Assembly (NCBI RefSeq): GCF_028369135.1
Contig: NZ_JAPWHW010000008.1
Location: 1-64,000, forward strand
Source: Roseovarius sp. ZX-A-9
GTDB lineage: Bacteria; Pseudomonadota; Alphaproteobacteria; Rhodobacterales; Rhodobacteraceae
DNA length: 64,000 bases
Reading direction: 5' to 3'
How positions within the stretch are numbered: position 1 is the first letter of the stretch; each line of letters opens with the position of its first letter. The notes beneath the pieces are model-generated. The model made no database searches. It had not been told where the DNA came from and saw only the letters and a list, made by a program, of their open reading frames with translations. The position numbers were made by a program, and so were the translations under genes. Below, in pieces: positions 9,625 to 17,018 of the stretch.

Positions 9625-12384
9625 ATGCAATCAATGGGTGACTACTATTCAGCCGTCCAACTGCGCTCGGACCGTTGGAGCCAGTTGCGCGAGGCCACCG
9701 ATGCACTGTCACGCGCCCCCGACGGGCGCAACGCAGAGGCCAATCTCGAAAAAATCACAGAATTGTTTAGTTCCCTGTCCCTGATCGAGGCTTACTGGGC
9801 CTTTCCCGGGGTACAGGCGTTTGAATCGCTGCGCCGCCAATTTGACCACGGCAATTATGCCGACCTAGCGTTTTCCGTCCAACGCATTACCCGTGCATTG
9901 ACGACCGGGGCCTATCGTCGGCGGCACATCCCGCTTGAACGTGACAGCGCCGACCAGGACGACCACGAGGACGAAGCGATCCAGTCGCTGGAAGCGCGTG
10001 CGCTCAGCAAGCCCTATTTCGAAGTGATGGTCGTCGATAACCTGAACGAGCATCAGGAACGCTGGATGAAGTCCAACTTTGCCCAGATGCGGCGGACCGG
10101 AGACCCGTTTCATTACGAAACAGTCGTGGTGCCCAGCCTGCAGGACGCGTTGATCGGTGTGCTCTTCAACCACAACATTCAGGCCATCGTGGTGCGTCCC
10201 GGCTTGATTTTGGAATCCAAGGTCGAACTGTCCATCCTGACCCGCTACCTGAATCGTGCGGGCGGGATCGAGGCGCTCGAAAACCTGGCGCCACAGAACT
10301 ATGGCCCCGAACTGTGTCGCATGATCGCGAAGGTGAGGCCCGAGCTGGACGCCTACCTGATCACGGAACGGTCGGTCGAGGATATCGCGGGGCTGGACCT
10401 CGGGATCTGCCGCCGGGTGTTCTATAATCAGGAAGATTTCCTGGAACTGCACCTGAATATCCTGCGCGGGGTGCAGGCCCGCTACAAGACACCGTTTTTC
10501 ACCGCGCTGGTCGAGTATTCCAAGCAGCCCACCGGCGTCTTTCACGCAATGCCGATCAGCCGCGGCAAGTCGATCAATCGCAGTCACTGGATTCAGGACA
10601 TGGGCGCGTTCTACGGGCCCAACATCTTCATGGCCGAAACCTCGGCCACATCCGGCGGGCTGGACAGCCTGCTGGAGCCGCATGGCCCGATCAAGGAGGC
10701 ACAGCGGCTGGCCAGCCGCGCCTTTGGCTCGAAACAGACCTATTTTGCCACCAACGGCACCTCCACCTGCAACAAGGTCGTCGTGCAAGCCCTTGTAAGG
10801 CCAGGGGATATTGTGTTGGTGGACCGCGATTGCCACAAATCCCACCATTACGGCATGGTGCTGGCAGGCGCACAGGTCTGTTATCTGGATAGCTATCCGC
10901 TGAACGAATATTCGATGTATGGCGCGGTGCCGCTGCGCGAGATCAAGCACCAGCTTCTGGCGCTCAAAGCGGCGGGCAAGCTGGATCGCGTGCGCATGCT
11001 GCTGCTGACCAACTGCACCTTTGACGGCATCGTCTACAATGTCGAACGGGTGATGGAGGAATGCCTCGCGATCAAGCCGGACCTTGTGTTCCTGTGGGAC
11101 GAAGCGTGGTTCGCCTTTGCCCGGTTCGGCCCCACCTATCGGCAGCGGACCGCGATGAACGCCGCCAACACGCTGCGCGAACGTCTGAGAAGCGATGCGC
11201 ATGCTGCAGCCTATGCCAAGCAGCAGGCAATGCTTGAGGGCGCCGATGACGAGGCGCTACTGAACACACGTCTGATCCCGCCGCCCGATGCGCGGGTCCG
11301 CGTCTATGCGACGCAATCGACCCACAAGACGCTGACCGCGCTGCGCCAGGGCTCGATGATTCACGTCAACGACCAGGATTTCAAAGGCGAAGTCGAGGCC
11401 AGCTTCCACGAAGCCTACATGACCCATACCTCGACCTCGCCCAACTACCAGATCATCGCGTCGCTCGATGTCGGGCGACGGCAGGTTGAACTGGAAGGCT
11501 TTGAATTCGTTCAGCGCCAGGTCGAGGCGGCCATGTCGATGCGCCGTGCGATTTCGACCCACCCCTTGTTGCAGAAGTACTTCAAGGTACTGACGGCGGG
11601 CGACATGATCCCCGAATGTCACCGCGAAAGCGGCGTGCAGAGCTACTACTCTCCCGATCAGGGCTGGACCGATATCTGGGATTGCTGGGAAAAGGACGAA
11701 TTCGTTCTGGATGCCACCCGCGTCACGCTGGCCGTGGGCGGAACGGGCTGGGATGGCGATACGTTCAAGACAGAAATCCTGATGGACAAATACGGCATCC
11801 AGATCAACAAGACGTCGCGCAACACGGTTCTTTTCATGACCAATATCGGCACCACGCGCAGTTCGGTTGCCTACCTGATCGAAGTGCTGGTGGAGATTGC
11901 CAAGGAGCTGGACGAGTTGATCGACGACGCGTCGATGATGGAGCGGCGCGGCTTTGAAAAGCGCGTGGCCAACCTGATGGAAGACCTGCCGCCCCTGCCC
12001 GATTTCAGCCGGTTCCACGACGCGTTCCGCACGGATAATCTGACATCGGAAGGTGATATCAGGTCGGCGTTCTTCCTGTCATATGATGAACGCAACTGTG
12101 ACTATCTCGAACTGGACGGATCGCTCAAGGACGCGATGGAAACCGGCGAGGATGTCGTGTCGGCCTCGTTCATCATCCCCTACCCGCCCGGTTTTCCGAT
12201 CCTGGTGCCCGGACAGGTGGTCAGCCAAGGTATCCTGGCCTTCATGCGGGCGCTCGATGTGAGCGAAATCCACGGTTACCGGCCTGATCTGGGATTGCGC
12301 GTGTTTACCAGTGAAGCGTTGAAGCAACAGGCCAAGACCAACGCCGCCCGGCTGAAGCTGAACGTGCAGCGGCAAAAAACGTAA
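9625..12384 (+). CDS. Orn/Lys/Arg-type PLP decarboxylase with long N-terminal wing domain
   Basis: A 919-residue PLP enzyme of the bacterial ornithine/lysine/arginine decarboxylase fold. Residues 1 to about 300 form a divergent N-terminal region with a receiver-like wing (FEVMVVDNLNEHQERW ... IQAIVVRPGL). The PLP core follows: FATNGTSTCNKVV, DRDCHKSHHYG, FLWDEAWFAFA and the Schiff-base Lys568 in QSTHKTLTALRQGSMIH. The C-terminal domain (YPPGFPILVPGQVV) is intact. It would decarboxylate a basic amino acid or a derivative to an amine. It is longer than CadA/SpeF-type enzymes (about 710-755). Its tight grouping with ATP-grasp and C45 genes suggests a dedicated amine supply. Substrate unknown. 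Confidence 0.87.
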   Translation: MQSMGDYYSAVQLRSDRWSQLREATDALSRAPDGRNAEANLEKITELFSSLSLIEAYWAFPGVQAFESLRRQFDHGNYADLAFSVQRITRALTTGAYRRRHIPLERDSADQDDHEDEAIQSLEARALSKPYFEVMVVDNLNEHQERWMKSNFAQMRRTGDPFHYETVVVPSLQDALIGVLFNHNIQAIVVRPGLILESKVELSILTRYLNRAGGIEALENLAPQNYGPELCRMIAKVRPELDAYLITERSVEDIAGLDLGICRRVFYNQEDFLELHLNILRGVQARYKTPFFTALVEYSKQPTGVFHAMPISRGKSINRSHWIQDMGAFYGPNIFMAETSATSGGLDSLLEPHGPIKEAQRLASRAFGSKQTYFATNGTSTCNKVVVQALVRPGDIVLVDRDCHKSHHYGMVLAGAQVCYLDSYPLNEYSMYGAVPLREIKHQLLALKAAGKLDRVRMLLLTNCTFDGIVYNVERVMEECLAIKPDLVFLWDEAWFAFARFGPTYRQRTAMNAANTLRERLRSDAHAAAYAKQQAMLEGADDEALLNTRLIPPPDARVRVYATQSTHKTLTALRQGSMIHVNDQDFKGEVEASFHEAYMTHTSTSPNYQIIASLDVGRRQVELEGFEFVQRQVEAAMSMRRAISTHPLLQKYFKVLTAGDMIPECHRESGVQSYYSPDQGWTDIWDCWEKDEFVLDATRVTLAVGGTGWDGDTFKTEILMDKYGIQINKTSRNTVLFMTNIGTTRSSVAYLIEVLVEIAKELDELIDDASMMERRGFEKRVANLMEDLPPLPDFSRFHDAFRTDNLTSEGDIRSAFFLSYDERNCDYLELDGSLKDAMETGEDVVSASFIIPYPPGFPILVPGQVVSQGILAFMRALDVSEIHGYRPDLGLRVFTSEALKQQAKTNAARLKLNVQRQKT

Positions 12385-12433
12385 GATTACCGATAAAACC
12401 GGCAAAAAAGAAAAGTCCAAGGGAGGACGACAA

Positions 12434-13918
12434 ATGGCCAAAAAGGCAGCCAAGACAACCAAGAAAGCGGACCTGGGGAACATCTCGGAGATCCGCCGGC
12501 ACTTTCACCGCAACGAAGACCCGATCTATTTCATCTCGGCCACCAACTTCAACCTGTTGGGCCTTGATGAGTGGTGCAAGAACTTCAAGTATATCTGCTA
12601 TATCGACTGCTATGACGGCAAGCATCCGAATGTGTTCTGCCCGTCTGAAGTCCCGCATGCGGAGTTTCAGTCGATCGAGGACATCAACAACTACCTGTTG
12701 CAGCACAAGGAAGTGATCGACCTGATCAAGCGCCGTGGCGGCAAACCGAAATTCGTGTTCCTGATGTTCGACGAGGAAACCGAACGCCTGTCCAAGGAAT
12801 TGGGTGCCGAAATCTGGTTCCCCAAAGCCAAGCTGCGTCAGGCAATGGACAACAAGATCGAAACCGTTCGGATCGGCAACAAGGCCGGCGTGCCGTCCGT
12901 GCCCAATACACTGTCAGAGGTCAAAAGCTACGACCACCTGCGCGAGGTCTGCGAAAAGGCGGGCATCGGCCATGACCTGGTGTTGCAGTCGGCCTTTGGC
13001 GACAGCGGCCACACGACGTTCTTTATCAAGTCCGAGGCCGATTTCCGCCGCCATGAGCATGAGATCGTCGGTGAAGGCGAGATCAAGATCATGAAGCGGA
13101 TCGACTGCCGTGGCAGCGCCATTGAGGCCTGCGCCACCAAGGAAGGCACCATCGTCGGCCCGCTGATGACAGAGCTTGTCGGCTTCAAGGAGCTGACCCC
13201 CTATCGTGGCGGTTGGTGCGGGAACGAGATTTTCAGCACCGCCTTTCCACCGAAAGTCCGCCAGAAGGCGCGCGATCTGACGTTCAAGTTTGGCGAGCAG
13301 TTGCGGAAGGAAGGCTATCGCGGCTATTTCGAGCTGGATTTCCTGATCGACAAGAAAACCGGCGATATCTGGCTGGGCGAGTTGAACCCGCGCATCACCG
13401 GCGCCAGTTCGATGACCAACCACGCCGCGTTTGCCCATGCCGACGCGCCGCTGTTCCTGTTCCACCTGCTGGAATTCTCGAAGAAGAAATTCAGCCTCGA
13501 CGTCGAGGAGCTGAATGCCCGCTGGGCCGATCCCAAGATGATCGACGGCTGGAGCCAGATGGTCATCAAGCATACCGATGACACGGTCGATATCGTCACC
13601 GAGGTGCCCGAGACCGGCATCTACCGGATGAACGAGGATGGCAGCATCAACTTCAACCGCTTTGACTATCACCGGCGCGCGGTCGAGAACGAGAACGAGG
13701 CGTTCTTCCTGCGCATCCTGCAACCGGGTGACTACCGTTACGAAGGCGCCGATATCGGCATTCTGGTGACGCGCGGGCGCTCCATGACCCCCGGCTTCCA
13801 GCTCAATGAGCGCGGCAAGCGGTGGATTCACGGCATCAAGCAGGGCGTCTCTGCGCGCCCCATGCCCACTGCAGAGGCCGGTCCGGCGCTGGCGGACCCT
13901 GCCTTCAAGATCATGTAG
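12434..13918 (+). CDS. ATP-grasp ligase (carboxylate-amine ligase-like)
   Basis: A 494-residue protein whose middle third is an ATP-grasp domain. KLRQAMDNK near residue 140 and the acidic Mg-binding strand FELDFLIDKKTGDIWLGELNPRITG at about 303-327 are typical. Such enzymes activate a carboxylate as acyl phosphate and join it to an amine. The N-terminus is Lys/Ala-rich. About 130 residues follow the ATP-grasp core. It may be labelled biotin carboxylase by similarity, but no carboxylase partner or biotin carrier lies nearby. It starts after a GGGAGG ribosome site, 49 bases after the decarboxylase, whose amine product could be its substrate (inference). Confidence 0.82.
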   Translation: MAKKAAKTTKKADLGNISEIRRHFHRNEDPIYFISATNFNLLGLDEWCKNFKYICYIDCYDGKHPNVFCPSEVPHAEFQSIEDINNYLLQHKEVIDLIKRRGGKPKFVFLMFDEETERLSKELGAEIWFPKAKLRQAMDNKIETVRIGNKAGVPSVPNTLSEVKSYDHLREVCEKAGIGHDLVLQSAFGDSGHTTFFIKSEADFRRHEHEIVGEGEIKIMKRIDCRGSAIEACATKEGTIVGPLMTELVGFKELTPYRGGWCGNEIFSTAFPPKVRQKARDLTFKFGEQLRKEGYRGYFELDFLIDKKTGDIWLGELNPRITGASSMTNHAAFAHADAPLFLFHLLEFSKKKFSLDVEELNARWADPKMIDGWSQMVIKHTDDTVDIVTEVPETGIYRMNEDGSINFNRFDYHRRAVENENEAFFLRILQPGDYRYEGADIGILVTRGRSMTPGFQLNERGKRWIHGIKQGVSARPMPTAEAGPALADPAFKIM

Positions 13919-13926
13919 CCGTCTGA

Positions 13927-14916
13927 ATGAAACTGATCTGGCGCGCCATATCCGAGGATGAACCCGGCCCCAAGTGGGCCGGGCTCTTCCACGAGTACTG
14001 GCCTGATTACCACCGCTGGTGGTCCCGCGAAGGCCCCGAGGCGCGCCCCGGCTTCCTGGACAGCCACAAGGCATTGCGCGCCCATATGCCCGAGCTTCTG
14101 CCGCTCTTCGATCAGCTGTGCGAGCTGGCGGGCGGCACGGATCATGCGGCGCGGTTCCTTAGCTTTTATTGCCCGCCGCCCTACCTGTCCTCGTGTTCAC
14201 AGGCGATCTGGCCCGGCGAAGAGCCGGTGATGGTGCGAAATTACGACTACTCTCCCAAGGCGTTCGACAGCCTGACCCTACGCACGAAATGGCAAGGACG
14301 CACGGTGATGGGCACCTCCGACGGTCTCTGGGGGCTGGTGGACGGGATCAACGATGCGGGGCTTGCCGTCTCGCTTACCTTTGGCGGACGGCGCGTCGTG
14401 GGCGACGGGTTCGGTGTGCCGCTGATCCTGCGCTATGTGCTGCAAACCTGCGAGACCACGGCACAGGCCGCCAAGGTGTTGGCCCGCGTGCCCACGCATA
14501 TGAGCTACAACGTGACCGTTGTGGACGCCAAACGTAAATATCTGACCGCGCTCATGGCACCTGACCGCAAGGCAGTGATCACGCATCAGGCGGTGGCCAC
14601 CAACCACCAGGAGCGCGTCGAATGGGCGTCCCACGCCCGCTTTACCGCCACAGTCGAACGCGAGCGGTTCCTGCTGCAACGCCTGACGCTGCATGTGGAA
14701 CCGGAAGAGAAGTTCATCAACGCCTTCCTGCGCCCGCCACTCTACTCCACCCGGTTCAACCAGGGGTTCGGCACGCTCTACACGGCGATCTACCGCCCGC
14801 AGCGGCTGCAAATGGAATTACGCTGGCCACGCGCCCGCTGGCCCTTTGACCTGAACGATTTCAAAGAGGATTTGCGGGTGATCTATACGCCCGAGGGCGA
14901 ACCGGACGCAGGATAA
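13927..14916 (+). CDS. C45 family Ntn hydrolase (acyl-CoA:6-APA acyltransferase-like)
   Basis: A 329-residue member of the C45 peptidase / penicillin-acyltransferase superfamily. These are made as precursors and cut autocatalytically just before a cysteine that becomes the N-terminal nucleophile. The likely residue is Cys90 in YLSSCSQAIWPG, followed by the family VMVRNYDYSP stretch and the core TSDGLWGLVDGINDAGLAVSL. Family members hydrolyse or transfer amide-linked acyl groups, for example beta-alanyl-dopamine hydrolysis in insects. The start lies 8 bases after the ATP-grasp stop, so the two are surely co-transcribed. That pairing suggests one makes and the other moves or removes an amide. 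Confidence 0.82.
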   Translation: MKLIWRAISEDEPGPKWAGLFHEYWPDYHRWWSREGPEARPGFLDSHKALRAHMPELLPLFDQLCELAGGTDHAARFLSFYCPPPYLSSCSQAIWPGEEPVMVRNYDYSPKAFDSLTLRTKWQGRTVMGTSDGLWGLVDGINDAGLAVSLTFGGRRVVGDGFGVPLILRYVLQTCETTAQAAKVLARVPTHMSYNVTVVDAKRKYLTALMAPDRKAVITHQAVATNHQERVEWASHARFTATVERERFLLQRLTLHVEPEEKFINAFLRPPLYSTRFNQGFGTLYTAIYRPQRLQMELRWPRARWPFDLNDFKEDLRVIYTPEGEPDAG

Positions 14917-14950
14917 CGGAGATGTGCCATGCGCGGCCTGCATTCGCGCA

Positions 14951-15952
14951 TCACCACCTTTTACGGAACTTGCTGGGCGATGTGTCGAACTTTGCCCGGA
15001 AAGTGCGGGCAAAACTGGACGTGCCAGCAAAACCGGTGGCAGCCGCGATCTCGGTGATCGGCAGATCTGTCTCGGACAGCAGCGAATAGGCCCGACTGAG
15101 CCGCAGATCGGAATAATACTGCCACGGGCTTTGCCCCGCATGTTCGGAAAAGCTGCGCTCCAACTGGCGGCGCGAGATGCCGATTTCCTGCGCGATCTGC
15201 TCCACGGTCAGCGGCTCTTCCAGATTGGCCTGCATCATCCGGATGGCGGCAATGAGGTTCTTGTTGCGGCTGCCCAGAATGGCCGATTGCGCGGTTTTCT
15301 GCGGCGCGTGGCCGGAATGGCTGCGCCCGTGCAGGCACATATCCGATACCACCAGCGCGAATTCCGGCCCAAAATCATCCTCGATGACGCTGAGCATCAG
15401 ATCAGTCGAGGCGCTGCCCCCCGCTGCCGTCATCAGGTCCCCGTCGATTTCGTAGAGGTTGAGTGATGGCACAAGATCCGGAAATATCTCCAGAAAGGCC
15501 GGCTGGTTCTCCCAATGCAGGGTAAAGATACGCCCGTTCAAAAGCCCGGCTTTGGCCAGCGTGAATGCCCCGGTGCAGATCGCGCCCACCGCGATGCCAT
15601 GCACCGCCTGCCGCGCGGCCCATTGCACCAGACGCGTGTTCAGCGTCTCGGCTGGCTCCACCCCGGCGCAGATGAAGACGCGACTGCCCCTATGGGCATT
15701 GGCGATCGGCCCGTCCGGCACCAGCCGCAGGTTATTCGAACATCGGATCGGTTCGCCATCGGTGGTCATGGTGCGCCAACGATAGAGTTCCTGCCGCGAT
15801 ATCTGATTGGCCACGCGCAGCGGCTCAATCGCGGCGCTCAGCGCCAGCATCGTCAGTTTGGGCAGCAGAACGAAATCGAAATCGCGCGGTGCCGCGACCT
15901 GAGGGATGTCGAAACTGGCGGCCCCCTTGGGCACATACGAAGATTGCAGCAT
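14951..15952 (-). CDS. GlxA-family transcriptional regulator (DJ-1/PfpI domain plus AraC HTH)
   Basis: A 333-residue regulator with an N-terminal DJ-1/PfpI-like domain (residues about 15-190, with the nucleophile-elbow-like GAICTGAFTLAKAG near 130) and two AraC helix-turn-helix motifs at the C-terminus (TVEQIAQEIGISRRQLERSF and ITEIAAATGFAGTSSFARTF). Relatives such as GbdR respond to glycine betaine or dimethylglycine. It is convergent to the C45 gene with a 34-base gap. ATG 15952 is preferred to 15991 because a GGAAAAGGGCAAGG ribosome site precedes it. Its targets could be the set to its left or the methylamine genes to its right. Confidence 0.86.
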   Translation of the reverse strand: MLQSSYVPKGAASFDIPQVAAPRDFDFVLLPKLTMLALSAAIEPLRVANQISRQELYRWRTMTTDGEPIRCSNNLRLVPDGPIANAHRGSRVFICAGVEPAETLNTRLVQWAARQAVHGIAVGAICTGAFTLAKAGLLNGRIFTLHWENQPAFLEIFPDLVPSLNLYEIDGDLMTAAGGSASTDLMLSVIEDDFGPEFALVVSDMCLHGRSHSGHAPQKTAQSAILGSRNKNLIAAIRMMQANLEEPLTVEQIAQEIGISRRQLERSFSEHAGQSPWQYYSDLRLSRAYSLLSETDLPITEIAAATGFAGTSSFARTFRAKFDTSPSKFRKRW

Positions 15953-16140
15953 CCTTGCCCTTTTCCTTCTGCGGCACCGCAACAGTGGCATTTGTCGGGC
16001 TTCGTGGCCGGCGGCATAACGGCAAACCCGCGCAAGTCCCGTGCATCCCGGCTCAGATTGCGCTTTCCGTGGCTCAGGTCAATTGCAAGACGACGCAAAA
16101 AGGCAGGACCGCAGGCCGCATGAGCCATCACATCGCGGGT

Positions 16141-16893
16141 TCAGGCGATAACCGTCATGCCCCGCACCAATGCGGCATAGGCTGCGGGCAGTGGCGCGTC
16201 ACAGATCAGGGTCGGCGCAGGTTCGAATTGCGCCAGCGCCACCATCCCGCGCGCCGGGGTCTCGATGAATTTCGAATGGTCCGCCGCCAGCAGCGTGCGT
16301 GCAGCGATGACTGACATCGCCGCGGCGATATCGGCCTCGCAGGTTTCGCCCACCAGAAATCCGCGTGCGGGATGGGCCTGGCTGACCGACAGGATCGCGG
16401 TATCGACCTGCATCCGTTCGATCGTTGCAAAGGCCGCCCTGTCAAACGCCGCCCCGTCGTGATCGCGCAGTTGCGTGCCCGCCATGAAGACCCGGTTGCC
16501 CGGCTGCATCGCCAGCGTACTGGCCACATAGGCCGAATTAGTCACCACTGTCAGCCGTCGCCGCACCGCCAGTGCCTGGGCCACGAACCCGCAGGTCGAT
16601 CCGGTGTCGATGGCAAGGCTCTCGCCATCCGCGATCAGGTCCAGCACGCGCTCGGCCACCGCAGCCTTGGCCGCGCGGTTATGCGCCATGCGGGTCTGGA
16701 AGGGGGCAGTCACCGGGTTTTGCATGCTGCGGATAGCGCCATGCACCTTTTCCAGCCGCCCGGCCTCCTGCAAGGGGCGCACAACGCGCCGGATTGTCTG
16801 GTCCGAAACCCCCAGAAGGTCCGACAGTTCTGCCACCGTCATGGTGCCGCGCAGCGCCAGCGCCTGTTCGATATCCTGAGAGTATTTTGACAT
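16141..16893 (-). CDS. DeoR-family transcriptional regulator (first copy)
   Basis: A 250-residue DeoR/GlpR repressor. The N-terminal winged helix reads MTVAELSDLLGVSDQTIRRVVRPL. The C-terminal sugar-phosphate-isomerase-like sensor domain has AIDTGSTCGFVAQAL and VVTNSAYVAS motifs. ATG 16893 fits the family length and has a GAGGGGAC ribosome site. An in-frame ATG farther upstream (17025) would run into the divergent gene. It is divergent from the FAD-GcvT demethylase, with a palindrome between them, and it is a paralogue of the regulator at 21205. Effectors in this family are usually phosphorylated metabolites, which fits the kinase-like genes nearby. Confidence 0.88.
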   Translation of the reverse strand: MSKYSQDIEQALALRGTMTVAELSDLLGVSDQTIRRVVRPLQEAGRLEKVHGAIRSMQNPVTAPFQTRMAHNRAAKAAVAERVLDLIADGESLAIDTGSTCGFVAQALAVRRRLTVVTNSAYVASTLAMQPGNRVFMAGTQLRDHDGAAFDRAAFATIERMQVDTAILSVSQAHPARGFLVGETCEADIAAAMSVIAARTLLAADHSKFIETPARGMVALAQFEPAPTLICDAPLPAAYAALVRGMTVIA

Positions 16894-16936
16894 TGTCCCC
16901 TCGCGTTTCCCAATGGTTCTGGGCCTTGGATCAGAC

Positions 16937-16971
16937 GAAATCAACACAAAACAACATTTTTTGTTGATTTC
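16937..16971. promoter_or_regulatory. Palindromic operator in the DeoR / FAD-GcvT intergenic region
   Basis: GAAATCAAC (16937-16945) is matched by its exact reverse complement GTTGATTTC (16963-16971) with a 17-base A/T-rich spacer. A second nested repeat CAACA (16952-16956) / TGTTG (16962-16966) lies inside. It is between two divergent start codons, where an autoregulated DeoR operator is expected. Confidence 0.65.
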
Positions 16972-17018
16972 TGGCGATAACCTGCAACGCTCTGTGTGCG
17001 ATTCTCGGAGGGACAGGC

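Noticed and set aside
9865-11202. 445-residue minus-strand frame inside the decarboxylase gene
   Set aside because: The plus-strand decarboxylase has all PLP motifs. The antisense product shows none.
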